Source: Flectonema sp. DT1601 (Eukaryota > Euglenozoa > Diplonemea > Diplonemida > Diplonemidae). From it: a stretch of 64,000 bases of DNA. Positions 52,911 through 63,531 of this stretch are shown here, one piece after another (positions within the stretch are counted from its first letter, which is position 1; each line of letters opens with the position of its first letter). The translations under genes and the position numbers were made by a program. The notes under the pieces were generated by a model. The model ran no database searches. It was given only the letters and a program-made list of their open reading frames with translations, and was not told where the DNA came from. Where the stretch lies: contig OZ025824.1 in assembly GCA_964019425.1 (NCBI GenBank), positions 124,001 through 188,000 of the forward strand, in the 5' to 3' direction.

Positions 52911-54788
52911 TTAAGACAATCCACTCACCACACCATTATCATCAACATCAATAATATAATAAGCTGGTCGAGTTGGTAGGCCAGGCATAGTAGAGATGTC
53001 TCCCAGGAGGGGGAATACGAATCTCGCTCCACAGTTAACTCTGATGTCCTTAATTGGAACTGTGAAACCAGTTGGGGCTCCCTTCAAGTTAGGGTCGTGA
53101 GAGAATGAATATTGAGTCTTTGCCATGCATATCGGAAACTTTCCGTATCCCTGCTCTTCAAATGCTGTCAACTGCTTCTCAACGTGGTCAGCAAAAGTAC
53201 ATCCGTCAGCACCGTAGACATCCTTACAAATAGTTTCAATCTTTTCCTTCAGAGACATGTCGTCAGGGTAGGTAAATTTAAAGTTTGCCGGCTGCTCAGT
53301 GGCCTTGATAAGCGCCTCAGCTGCAGGAACAGCTCCGGCGCCACCATCAGACCAGTGAGAAGACATGACAGCATCGAATGCACCTTCTGCCTTACTGAGT
53401 TCAATAATCTTTTGAAGTTCTTCTTCTGTGTCAGTAGCGAATTGGTTTACGACAACTACAGCTGGAATACCAAACTTTTTGAAGTTATTAATATGACGTC
53501 CAAGGTTAGAAAATCCTTCCTTCACAGCATCAAGGTTCGGCTTCCCTGCCTGAGAAACTGGTACCCCAGCGTGGAACTTGAGGGCCCTAACAGTAGCAAC
53601 GATGACAGCCGCATCTGGTTTAAGTCCTGACGCTCTGCATTTGATGTTGAAGAACTTCTCTCCACCCATGTCGGCACCGAAACCAGCCTCAGTCAAGACA
53701 AAGCCTTCCTTACCAACTAATGAGAGTGCGATCTTGTCAGCGATAATTGAAGAGTTACCGTGTGCAATGTTACCAAAAGGACCAGCGTGAACTAAGACAG
53801 GAGTTCCTTCAAGAGTTTGCATGAGAGTTGGCTCAATGGTATCCTTAAGAAGAGCGAGCATCGCTCCAGCACAACCAATATCATCAGCTGTAACTGGTCC
53901 TCCAGACTTGTCGCGAGCAACAACGATGTCACGAAGGCGTTGACGGTAATCAGCAAAAGATGTGGCAAGAGCGAGGATGGCCATGACTTCAGAAGCTACA
54001 CTGATATCGTATCCAGTCTCACGTGTCTTTCCTTTTTCCGCTGGTCCCTTTCCAACTTCGATAGCTCTCAAGAATCTATCATTTACATCAGTAACACGTC
54101 TCCAAGAGATCGTATCCGCATCGATATCAAGTCTCGCAAACTTCAGGCGCTCTTCAGTACTTAACTTCTCAGGATCAGTTTCTTTAATACCGAGACGCTC
54201 CAGTCTGCGGAGCATGGGTGGGGCGAACACCTTCTTTCCAGAAGAAGTAGTAACAAGTCTTCTGAACAAAGGCTCGTCAGGTTGGGTAGCTTCATGAAAC
54301 ACTCTCGCGTCAATGGCTGCAGCAAGGAGGTTGTTAGCAGCAGTGATAGCGTGAATATCACCAGTACCGTGAAGGTTGAAGTCTTCCATAGGAATTGCTT
54401 GTGAGTAACCTCCTCCTGCGGCGCCGCCTTTAATTCCGAACGTTGGTCCTTGTGAAGGCTGACGAACACAAGCAAATACTTTTCTGTTAAGGTGTGCTCC
54501 AATAGCTTGAGTCATACCAATTGTGGTAGTTGACTTTCCTTCTCCTAATGGAGTTGGATTGATACCACAAACAACAACATACTTACCATTTGGTCCTGTT
54601 GATCTTTTCATAGTCTCGAGGGATATCTTTGCTTTATATTTACCATGAAGGTTTACATCATCTTCAACAATCCCAACACTCTCTGCTACTGCCATGATGG
54701 GAACCATCTTTCTCGCACGTTCCTGTGCGATGTCGATGTCTGCGGGAACAGGCCTCAGCAACTCCGTCTGGTCAAACGCATTGCTCAT
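52911..54788 (-). CDS. FTHFS/FTL: Formate-tetrahydrofolate ligase
   Basis: 625 aa, full length for the monofunctional enzyme. It catalyses formate + THF + ATP to 10-formyl-THF, feeding purine synthesis and formyl-Met formation. The ATP-binding loop NPTPLGEGKST is at about residues 78-88, followed by the family signature RQPSQGPTFGIKGGAAGGGY and by FNLHGTGDIHA. The other domains of C1-THF synthase are not fused. No signal peptide, so probably cytosolic. Upstream, TACTAACCAACCTCAG (branch point plus acceptor, last base 54806) lies 17 nt before the ATG. A donor-like AAG|GTACGC at 54891 could pair with it as an 86-nt 5'-UTR intron, or the site may be trans-spliced. Confidence 0.97.
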   Translation of the reverse strand: MSNAFDQTELLRPVPADIDIAQERARKMVPIMAVAESVGIVEDDVNLHGKYKAKISLETMKRSTGPNGKYVVVCGINPTPLGEGKSTTTIGMTQAIGAHLNRKVFACVRQPSQGPTFGIKGGAAGGGYSQAIPMEDFNLHGTGDIHAITAANNLLAAAIDARVFHEATQPDEPLFRRLVTTSSGKKVFAPPMLRRLERLGIKETDPEKLSTEERLKFARLDIDADTISWRRVTDVNDRFLRAIEVGKGPAEKGKTRETGYDISVASEVMAILALATSFADYRQRLRDIVVARDKSGGPVTADDIGCAGAMLALLKDTIEPTLMQTLEGTPVLVHAGPFGNIAHGNSSIIADKIALSLVGKEGFVLTEAGFGADMGGEKFFNIKCRASGLKPDAAVIVATVRALKFHAGVPVSQAGKPNLDAVKEGFSNLGRHINNFKKFGIPAVVVVNQFATDTEEELQKIIELSKAEGAFDAVMSSHWSDGGAGAVPAAEALIKATEQPANFKFTYPDDMSLKEKIETICKDVYGADGCTFADHVEKQLTAFEEQGYGKFPICMAKTQYSFSHDPNLKGAPTGFTVPIKDIRVNCGARFVFPLLGDISTMPGLPTRPAYYIIDVDDNGVVSGLS

Positions 54789-56081
54789 CTTGGGTCTCTT
54801 AATTCCTGAGGTTGGTTAGTAGTTTTACATAACACATGATATGATATTAAATAAAAAAGAGATAACGGAATCTAAATCAATAATAGCGTACCTTGCATCA
54901 TTGTTACTAGTGATCGCCTCGTTTTGAAGCTTGTTGATGTTCTACCCGAAAGGTGGAGTGTCTGTTTGGATAGGAAATAAACATTAATTCAATCACGAGT
55001 AACAAAGAACGCTTCAACAAGAACTGCTTTCTATATTTTAACCTGCACACAAGGGGGGGAAAGTAAACTGTGTTCAGAAATTAAACAAAAAAAAAAGTAA
55101 AATTCACTTACTGTAGGCATTACAAATACTTTCATCAGTTTTTTTTTTTTTTTTTTCATTCGTTTATTCTTTCAATATTCTTCTTTAATACAGAAAGTGC
55201 AAATTTATCTTAAATATTTATAACAGTAACTTGAGGTTGAACAGACTGGCCCACTCAATTATGAAATGTCTTTCTGTTGACTTACATTTTGAATGTTGTC
55301 AATCGTCAACACAACAAAGTATTACTGACTACTATTAATTTCAATTTGCAATCAAAATACAAGGAGTCAAATTTTTTTATAAGAGACATTTTTTTTTTTT
55401 TCTTAAAAAAAAAAAAAAACGACTTCTTTCAAACAATTATAAAAAAAAAAAAAAGGGAAAACAGTGAGGGGAATTCGTGCGACATAACTGAAGCGAAACA
55501 GACTAAAGTCAATCTTGAGAACGACTTTCAGGGATATATGTTGGTGAGACATATCCTACGTATTACAAGGGTGTTTTTTTTTTGAATAGTTTTGTTTTTT
55601 TTTAAGAAATAGGAGATGCTTTGTACTCTACTCGAATGAAGCCCAAATATCTCATAAGACAACATCCATGCAGGGCAGCCGTCGAGATGGCTACCAGAAA
55701 TGTAGACAGTCAGTCTGCAATCTGTTTTTATTATCTGGCGATGACCAAAAAAATACACACGTTTTTTTTATTTTATTTTGAATTGTCTTGAGAACGTTAA
55801 CTTAAAAAACACAAATACACAAAAGCAGAACCCTTCATCATACTCTCTAGTGGTCTGTGTTATATTCCAGTTTATAAAAGGAAAAAAAAAAAAAAAAAAA
55901 AAAAGTATATTTTTCTCTTGCAGCTTTATCGACGAAAAATCTCATTATTTTTATTTTTTTTCTTCCAGGCGATTGCTTTAATAATAATCAAGATAGTTGA
56001 AGCCGATGTCAAACTGGCCCTGTGGTCGGAGAGCAACACTAACAAGAAGGATAAAAATATAGTAATTACTCAAAGGGTTCA
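54789..56081. other. Intergenic region, no gene seen
   Basis: About 1.3 kb with many A/T runs (for example 55140-55156 T, 55406-55419 A, 55883-55904 A). Only the FTHFS leader signals near 54806-54891 are recognisable. Confidence 0.65.
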
Positions 56082-58424
56082 TCATGAGAGCCCACTGCGC
56101 TTTTCCACTACTCGATTTACTTTTTCTTGCAACTTATTGAGATCTTCGGACAGGACTGTGATCGAGGATGACGAGCTCAGAAGAGACAGAGCTGACTTCG
56201 GTTTCAAATCGAGACATTTAATTTTAAAGAATGCCGACACGGGCCTATGATCAGATAGTAGCACAGGGTGATCTGAATACGATTCTACAACAGCAATGAG
56301 CTCATTTCTGAATAGCGGGTTTTTAAATTTTGGAAGTTGATATCCACCACCTTCACATGGCTCAATGACTAACGCAGAAGCAGTATCGTTTGCAGGTTCT
56401 TTAAAAACCGCATCGTAGTCTTTGTCTGAACAAACAATTAAAGCAACTTCATCGACTGTTCTCACGAATACATTATCGAGGGCTACCAACACCATTCCAG
56501 TTGATATTCCATGAGTGTTCCCTTCACGTGATTCAGTTACAATTATTGAACTGCCTTCACTCTCAAACTCAACGTCTTTTAAAATCTTTTTATTAACAGA
56601 AACAACTATCGTTCCTTCCTTTGATCGATTTGCTTGAATATCTTCAGGAACAGAACTAGCAACTGGTACCTCATTTAAATTAGGATACGACGCGTGTCCA
56701 GGTGGTGTTGCGCATAAAGGAATCCCGTGAGTTTCTTCCGAGAGAGAAGGAGTTCTCATACTCTGTGTTGGTTTGTTATGTTGCTGTCGTTGTTGTTGTT
56801 TTTTTATCAAAAGAATAATAATACAAACCGTTTTACTACTTCTTCCCTTTAGAAGCATTCTCGGAGAAGGACCGTTTACATAATTATAACTCCCATTTGT
56901 ATTGAGAAGGGAACTGGCAGTGCGATCAGCAAGATTACGACCAACTCGTTCTTGAAAAGAAGATTCACAACAGGAGTAGAAGCTGTACGGCATTATTCCA
57001 GTTGCAGACTTTCCAACTGGAGCGAATGAAATCGGACCCGACTCTGGAGTTAAATTCAGAGGAACAGGTGGAAACATTTGAGAAGTGTTTTCTGTATTAC
57101 ATCTGTACAAGACTCGATCAGTCCATGATGGCACTCTCTGTTTGGCTGAGCTATCATAAGTTACCTCTCCGCAGTCATATTTATATGTCGGTGGAAAGTT
57201 AAGTGGAAGTTCAGTAAATCCACAAAACGCCTGTTGATTTAATGAAACTTGTGCGAGTTGATCTTTAGCACGGAGAGATGATAGTTGCTTGTCTTTAATC
57301 ATTTGACGACAGACCGAGTTTTCAATATTCCACAATCGGTAGTTTAGATCACCAGCCCAGAATAAATAATCATATTCGTACAGTAAATTATTTTCTTTAT
57401 TTGTAGCAGCGGAAAGCATTGGAACAGATGTTAGGACTGGACTTGATCCGTTGTGAGAATTTAGAGATCCGATTTCGAGGTCTTGTTCTGATATTCTACT
57501 TGTCTGCATACTCGTGTCTTCAGTAACTTGCTCAACAACTGACTCAATAATAGGAGGTTTATTATTTAGTTGAATAAATGTATCCTGTGGCCATACCAAG
57601 TCAACAGGATCGTCTCTGTGACTGAATGACTCAAATCGAAGTTCTGATACAATTTTATCGAATCCTTTATTCCTTCTGTGAATACCTTCCGTGTGTGCTT
57701 CTAAGTGTGTGTTTATAAATAATATTCTTTTACCAAAACAGGTTAGTCGTATTGCAACTGCTCCTTTATTACGAAGACCAACAACCTGACTTACTTGACC
57801 TGTTTTAACAGAAGCTGTTTGGATATTTGAACAATACTTAGCGATCGATTCCTTAGCGAATACAACAATGAAAAGACCTCCCATTGAATGTGACTTTATC
57901 TTTATGTATGATGGGATGTCAGATTCTGATTTAGAGTCATCTTGACTCAGGCGTTCAAGTTGAGAAGTAACAAACTGCTCCCAAACCTCTGCTTTTGGAG
58001 ATGTTTCTCCCAAGACGACCGTATTAGCGGACATGTCTACTTCTTGTAAACCGACGGCTATTAAATCAGCTTGTGTTTGAGCAGATGCAGTTACCCAATT
58101 GATATATTGATCACCTGCACTGCGTGGGATCTTTTCTCCAACATTAAAAGTAGCTACTGCAACGTGAAGGGGTCGCTCTTCAGTGAATCTGTCGTACTTC
58201 TCATTTAGTATTTGATTCATTTCTTCTCTCAATCCGCTTCTAATTTCTGTAATCCGAACAGACATGTCAGCAACTTCTTGCATAGCAGCTTCAATCTCAC
58301 GATTAATTACAGCAGTTCTGGCAGTCGTTGCTGTGCTCGACGCATTACTTGTTGATGGGCTTGCGCCCCGTCCATTTGATTTCTCTTTCTTACCTCCCCG
58401 TAGCCATCCAAAGAACGAAGGCAT
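56082..58424 (-). CDS. Inositol polyphosphate 5-phosphatase with internal insert
   Basis: About 780 aa (758 if the candidate intron is spliced). It removes the 5-phosphate from phosphoinositides or inositol phosphates. Endonuclease/exonuclease/phosphatase-fold motifs are in order: ATFNVG, VGLQEVD, FINTHLEAH (about 238), WAGDLNYRLW (about 353), VPSWTDRVLY (about 432) and LLSDHRPVSAFF (about 721). The last two are normally only a few dozen residues apart; here roughly 280 residues intervene, including a PDZ-like stretch (GISTGMVLVALDN). The N-terminal stretch is short and basic, with no membrane segment. Start MPSFFGW is preferred over a non-ATG extension; the acceptor ATTCTTCTTACTTAG (last base 58468) lies 43 nt upstream. 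Confidence 0.9.
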   Translation of the reverse strand: MPSFFGWLRGGKKEKSNGRGASPSTSNASSTATTARTAVINREIEAAMQEVADMSVRITEIRSGLREEMNQILNEKYDRFTEERPLHVAVATFNVGEKIPRSAGDQYINWVTASAQTQADLIAVGLQEVDMSANTVVLGETSPKAEVWEQFVTSQLERLSQDDSKSESDIPSYIKIKSHSMGGLFIVVFAKESIAKYCSNIQTASVKTGQVSQVVGLRNKGAVAIRLTCFGKRILFINTHLEAHTEGIHRRNKGFDKIVSELRFESFSHRDDPVDLVWPQDTFIQLNNKPPIIESVVEQVTEDTSMQTSRISEQDLEIGSLNSHNGSSPVLTSVPMLSAATNKENNLLYEYDYLFWAGDLNYRLWNIENSVCRQMIKDKQLSSLRAKDQLAQVSLNQQAFCGFTELPLNFPPTYKYDCGEVTYDSSAKQRVPSWTDRVLYRCNTENTSQMFPPVPLNLTPESGPISFAPVGKSATGIMPYSFYSCCESSFQERVGRNLADRTASSLLNTNGSYNYVNGPSPRMLLKGRSSKTVCIIILLIKKQQQRQQHNKPTQSMRTPSLSEETHGIPLCATPPGHASYPNLNEVPVASSVPEDIQANRSKEGTIVVSVNKKILKDVEFESEGSSIIVTESREGNTHGISTGMVLVALDNVFVRTVDEVALIVCSDKDYDAVFKEPANDTASALVIEPCEGGGYQLPKFKNPLFRNELIAVVESYSDHPVLLSDHRPVSAFFKIKCLDLKPKSALSLLSSSSSITVLSEDLNKLQEKVNRVVEKRSGLS
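56763..56828 (-). other. Candidate 66-nt in-frame intron
   Basis: Inside the 5-phosphatase insert: donor ACG|GTTTGT and acceptor AACCAACACAG|AGT. The 22 codons it spans (IIILLIKK followed by a Gln/Asn-rich stretch) look unlike protein and the length matches the other intron. Because it is a multiple of three, retention would not break the frame. The GTTTGT donor is not ideal. Confidence 0.5.
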
Positions 58425-58430
58425 CTCCTT

Positions 58431-58446
58431 CCCCCCCAAGGGGGGG
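58431..58446. other. C7-AA-G7 inverted repeat with G-quadruplex pattern
   Basis: Seven C, AA, then seven G, followed on the plus strand by ATT, GGG, AAA and GGGGG up to 58460. This gives at least four runs of three or more G within about 21 nt. It lies just before the 5-phosphatase start codon, inside its predicted leader. Confidence 0.7.
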
Positions 58447-59664
58447 ATTGGGAAAGGGGGAGCAGCCCTAAGTAAGAAGAATATGTTTGTAACTTCATTT
58501 CATACAAAAAAAAAAAAAAAAGAAATTTCCTCCCCTCCCCCAGCTATTCCTCTCAAGGCTGAATTGAATATATATTTCTTATTACAAACCTACAGTAAAG
58601 AATATTAAGTACTACTTGATTACTAATTTAGTATGCAAACTACCCATCGGTCGGAATAGTAATTTAAATAACGAATCGGTGAAAGAAAAAAAGACTTCGA
58701 CAAGCGCCAGTAATCGGGCCATAGAAACCTTGTGTTGTAGTAACAGTAAGCAATATAATTAATAATAATAATTTTATTAAATAAGAGATTCAACTTTTAC
58801 TTTTTAATATTATTTAATTTCGAACCTGCTACCATCAGATTGTAATCATCGTCTGAGAATGATATTTATTGTATCAGCGTATGATTGCTTTTTTTTTCCG
58901 GGTTTTTGTCAGAATCAAAACTGACTCTAAATATTTATATCCGAAACCGCCTTCTCACTATTGAGATGAGGAGGAGCATCAAGCGGGTTAAAGAGAAAAA
59001 GACCCCGAATAAAAAATAGGCAACGCCTTGTGCAAGTCAACTTAGGAAGTCAGAGGTGCTCGGGTATAATACAAAAACCGTAGAGCTGTTCTACGTGAGG
59101 TTGTGTACATCAAATAAAAAAAAAAAAAAAAAAAAAAGTTTGGCAAAACAGGCTGATATGTCATCTAGACACCAGCTCTGATTCGATACTTTGTTATGGA
59201 ACACAAGTTGTGTGTTTCCACAACAATCATCAGAGTTGTAAAGTAGTTCACTATTGAGATCAATCAGAGCTGTCTCCACACGCTTTGAGTTCTCTGATAA
59301 TAATAATAATAACCACTTCAAACAATCACACCCTCAATTAAACAAAACAGCAACCAACTTGCCTTCGCAAGTTGTCTCACGCAATGCCAAAAGATAAGAA
59401 AGTTAGTCAGCAATAAAAAAACGAAAAGGTAATAAACACATTGTTCAGCCGTTCTAATTTATCGAATCCAACAAACCACCGAGTACCAGTTAAGTAGAGG
59501 CTCAAAGAGAATCAGGTAACTCTTCAGGGATCACAAATACTACTGGCGGTTGATTGCACAGATTGTTAAGAATTACTTTTGTTTCGTTTCAACAGCGGGA
59601 GGTGAACTAATTTAAAAAAAAAAAAAAAAAAAATAGAAGTGATAAAAAAAAAGTGATCATTTCA

Positions 59665-59669
<5 letters not shown>

Positions 59670-59706
<37 letters not shown>
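59670..59706. repeat. Poly(A) tract, 37 nt
   Basis: Longest homopolymer in the window, in intergenic sequence. Confidence 0.9.
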
Positions 59707-59708
<2 letters not shown>

Positions 59709-60334
59709 ATCCGATCCATTTCTGGAGAATTTGTTTAAAAAAAGATACAACTTTCCGACGGTAATAATGTAGAGTGAATAAGTTCTACCGATTTCATCCC
59801 TTCTGCTACTGAAGCAATGACTGAATACAAAGAGGATAACGGTCGCTCTGTTTAACGACGAGGATCTGTTTCCTTGCATCACAGATATAGAATTTACTGA
59901 TGAGCTCATTCTTAAGAAATAAATGACTTGTCAGATTCTTTAAATCTGTTTTTATTAAATAAGAAATCAATCTCATCTCATACAAAATAGTTAACAAACA
60001 AAAAAAAGTTAAAGAGATTGTTTACTTTAGTAACAAACAGTAGCGTCTTTAAAGAATCGGAGAGTGTGCTGTCAACGTTCTCTTTGTTGGGTACAAAAAG
60101 AAAAAGAAATACCGAAATGAACTTATGGTCGCAAACGGGCATTCGGGAAAGCTATTCCTTTTTCATTCAGCCAGACTAGTGCGTGTCTTGTTTAGAGAGT
60201 GATACGCGGGCTAGCTTTTCATACCCAACACAGGTTTTTTAAAAAAAAGATGAAAACAAAGAGAAGGATCAGAAATTCATTTCGTGATGAAAAAAGGAGG
60301 AAAAAAAAGGTAAACAAGAGAGGATAGCGCCAAA

Positions 60335-60358
60335 GCCACCTCGAAAATCCGAGGTGGC
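60335..60358. other. GC-rich hairpin in AT-rich spacer
   Basis: GCCACCTCG and CGAGGTGGC form a perfect 9-bp stem around AAAATC. It stands out from the AT-rich surroundings. No gene family recognised; it could be part of a structured RNA or a transcript-end signal. Confidence 0.5.
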
Positions 60359-60786
60359 CTCAAAAGCTTTACAAAAAATATAAGAAAAGAAACGAAACGA
60401 ACCAAAACCAAATATCACTTCATTAATTAGTATCCAGCCGTAGATAGGAACAGAGGTAGTTGTAACAAACTAAAGCTGCACACAAATTATTCTCCCTCTT
60501 CAGTTTCTAGCTGAGCAGTACAACTCTAACATAAAACACAATTCACACAATAATTAATGAGTTAGTTAATAAAAAAACACAAAATATAAAGAAAGCACCA
60601 AAATGAAGTTTGACTCCTCAACAATACGGACAGACTAGGAATACGGGTAACTAGAAAGACAGAAACAGATTGCAACTAATAAAATGGGCACAATACTAGT
60701 ATTCGTAACAACAGCTGCAGTGAGGGTAACATAAAAATGAATAAATTAATTCTTTAATTACAATGCTGCTGGTGACAATAATTATA

Positions 60787-63531
60787 TCACTCACAAGGAG
60801 AAACACTCCTTACGCTGGTAACAGAAAGTGGATTGCAGGGAATCTTTTCTTTACTAACATCAGAATTGAGTGAAGATACTTCTTTTGTTGGAACTGACGC
60901 AACATCAACAGAAATGTCATCTTCTTGAACCTCGCTAACAGTTGATCTCTGACAGCAAAAGTATGTAATCACAACAACTAATAAAACAATTAACGAAACA
61001 CCTGCTAAAACTAAAGCAGTCACTAGCGGGTCTGGAGTAGACGAAGAGTTCTTTCCTTTATCTAACACGACATCAACGTAAACTAAACTTTCACCTAAAA
61101 TAACCGACAGTTGAGGAGAGAGAGTCTCTCTGATATTGTTCGCGTTGATATTTGTTCCCAATGAAGTTGTGTTTTCTGGTTTTAAGGTTCCTGAGAATCT
61201 GACTTTCCACGCAGTCGTTGAGTAGAATCCATTGACTGATTGAAACTCTAAAACACTCAAGTCACTAACGCCTCTTCCATTTAAAGCTACTCCACTACAT
61301 GAAAACAGTCCATTGACACCCCAATGACTTGTATTAGTTTTAACAATCGTTTGAATATCGATACACGTTGACTGAGTAAGAGCATTCTGAAATATCGTAT
61401 AAACACCAAGAAGACCTTCAACAAGAGGTAAAAGCTCAATTCTAGAAGTGTACAAATCAATAACAATAGCAACACTATTAGCATCTGAAACCATCAGCGG
61501 TTGTGGAGTATCAGGCGGTGGAAGAACAGAAAGCGGTGAAGACAATAAAAACTCTCTCGGAATATACTCAAAGTAACCTGTTGCAGTATTATTCCACATT
61601 AGAGAGAGGCTTGCAGGTCCAGCTGTTTGAAAGTAGTGTAAATTAATACTCCTATAAGGACAGTAGTCATTACTTATAATTAGATCCGATGGATTATATC
61701 TGCTGTTGTCAATTTGAATTATTGTTTCTGTGTCTGAAAGAACTCTGATTGCGACTTTGTTATTAAATAGTTGGGTCGTATTAATGATCCCGACTACTCT
61801 GAGAGCGACGTTATCAGTCGAAGCGTATCCGATGCCGTTACTCGTTAGGAGTTCACCAGTTTGGTTGACATTTGACTTGTCATAGACGTCACCGTCTAAG
61901 TAAGGGATCCAAACCATACTTCGAAGCCATCCATAATACTTTACGACATGAAGAAGTCCTCCAGGTTCTGGTAACCCTCCAACAGGAAATAGCAGCTCAT
62001 CACAAAATTCTGATCTCCTAAACAAAACAGAAACCTCACCTCTCGTTAATCTCATTTCCTTAACAGTTCCACCTGCCGATCGAATCAGCACCACATCCGT
62101 CGGTGATTCAAAATAATAAGTCGACGCAGTTTTATTTATTAATACTTCGTTATTCTTTATCAGAAGTGAAGTAATCGGTCCAGAGTCTCTTGTTTCAAAT
62201 GTAAAAGTTGTATCAGACTGTGGCACCGATGAGACTACAGCACTGGAATACTCCGATGAAAGATTTAGAGTTCGATCAGATTGTAGTGAAAACAGAAGAT
62301 GTCGGGGGACTACTTGGAATGAACCGCTTCCATCAGAATCGTATTCAAGTTGGAGTGGGTAGCCACCTGTTTCATTAACTGAGAGGGATATGTTAACAGT
62401 GACTACGATAAGGTTTGCTAAGATGTCTATTTCCTCAAGTGGAATGTTAATAATTAACCATGAGTTCTCATCAAGAGGTTTATACACTTCAAGACTTCGG
62501 CATAATATCAACGTCGACTTTGGAGGAGCTTTCACTCTAAGCGTCAGTTTCCTTTTATTGTAATCCGTAATGACAAGAAACCCGTTGATTTTCATTTCAT
62601 AATTCCCAACTTGAAAATAATTCTTACCAGACCGCATTCGATAAGGCGTCGCAGAGCTAACAGGCTGCTGATTTAAGTGATTGACATCATAAGAAGTTTG
62701 AATAGGTCTTCCACCATTCACCATACTATAAGAAGTTGAGTAATAAGATATGTCGTGATACAATCCTCCTGCAACAGGTATCTTACCCTCCGGAGTTAAA
62801 AAGGTTCTCCTGTCACTGTGAAGGGTAATATCTCGTTGAAGACCATCATAACGGAACTCAGATAGTTTAGTAGAGTAGGTTCCCTCGTAGTGTTGTTGGT
62901 ACAAAGTTATATTTATAAAGTCAACAGCAGTGACAACATGACTATAACCGTGAGGTACTATTTGAACCAGAATGATATCCTCAAGTGAAAACGTGTACGA
63001 TGTTTGCAACGATAACTTCTCTTTTGAAGATATCACTCCTCCAGACAAGACAGTCTCAGATCTACCTGAGAAATGAAATACAACATCAACTCTGAACTCA
63101 CTAAATGTTGATGACAGTGACGGGTATAGATCAAGAGTCGTATAACTCTCCAACACATTAACAGGATTAGGTGCTTTGGTATCATCAGTGCATGTAGTTG
63201 ATGAGGTGGTTGCGATGTACCATTTATATGTTTTGCTTCCAAAATCAAAATACTTTCTACAAGTCCCATCATGAATAAACTCAACAATATCAACAGGTTC
63301 TTGGTAACAATATCTCTCTATGTAGTAGTTTATTATTATTTTATAAATTCCTTTCGAACAATCCGTTTCAGTTATCTCATTAGACCACTCACCAACATAA
63401 CACGGCACGCTGTCGATTCTAAACTGCTTTGCTTCCCATCCTCCGATACACTCTTCGTTTAAGAAGCTTCTCACCAAGCTATCAGCTGAGGTAAAGAACA
63501 ATACAAACACCACATATGATAAGATATGCAT
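60787..63531 (-). CDS. Type I membrane protein with two PA14-like domains
   Basis: 914 aa. Signal peptide (MHILSYVVFVLFFTSADS), large ectodomain, one membrane helix near 837-860 (LVTALVLAGVSLIVLLVVV) followed by CC and a cytoplasmic tail of about 50 residues. Two regions fit the PA14 pattern: GGLYHDISYY to VPRHLLFSL (about 254-415), and GGLLHVVKYYG to YIPREFLLSS (about 520-660), each starting with GGL-h-YY and ending with a Pro-hydrophobic strand. PA14 domains usually bind carbohydrates on extracellular proteins. Many NXS/T sites. Probably a surface lectin or receptor; the PA14 call is by eye. The acceptor CTCCCTTTACAG (last base 63536) leaves only a 4-nt leader, which fixes the start. Confidence 0.82.
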   Translation of the reverse strand: MHILSYVVFVLFFTSADSLVRSFLNEECIGGWEAKQFRIDSVPCYVGEWSNEITETDCSKGIYKIIINYYIERYCYQEPVDIVEFIHDGTCRKYFDFGSKTYKWYIATTSSTTCTDDTKAPNPVNVLESYTTLDLYPSLSSTFSEFRVDVVFHFSGRSETVLSGGVISSKEKLSLQTSYTFSLEDIILVQIVPHGYSHVVTAVDFINITLYQQHYEGTYSTKLSEFRYDGLQRDITLHSDRRTFLTPEGKIPVAGGLYHDISYYSTSYSMVNGGRPIQTSYDVNHLNQQPVSSATPYRMRSGKNYFQVGNYEMKINGFLVITDYNKRKLTLRVKAPPKSTLILCRSLEVYKPLDENSWLIINIPLEEIDILANLIVVTVNISLSVNETGGYPLQLEYDSDGSGSFQVVPRHLLFSLQSDRTLNLSSEYSSAVVSSVPQSDTTFTFETRDSGPITSLLIKNNEVLINKTASTYYFESPTDVVLIRSAGGTVKEMRLTRGEVSVLFRRSEFCDELLFPVGGLPEPGGLLHVVKYYGWLRSMVWIPYLDGDVYDKSNVNQTGELLTSNGIGYASTDNVALRVVGIINTTQLFNNKVAIRVLSDTETIIQIDNSRYNPSDLIISNDYCPYRSINLHYFQTAGPASLSLMWNNTATGYFEYIPREFLLSSPLSVLPPPDTPQPLMVSDANSVAIVIDLYTSRIELLPLVEGLLGVYTIFQNALTQSTCIDIQTIVKTNTSHWGVNGLFSCSGVALNGRGVSDLSVLEFQSVNGFYSTTAWKVRFSGTLKPENTTSLGTNINANNIRETLSPQLSVILGESLVYVDVVLDKGKNSSSTPDPLVTALVLAGVSLIVLLVVVITYFCCQRSTVSEVQEDDISVDVASVPTKEVSSLNSDVSKEKIPCNPLSVTSVRSVSPCE

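Larger units (their letters stand above)
58425..60786. other. Intergenic region, no gene seen
   Basis: About 2.4 kb. Holds the G/C-rich inverted repeat at 58431-58446, the longest A run in the window (59670-59706) and the hairpin at 60335-60358. No protein or RNA gene recognised. Confidence 0.65.
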
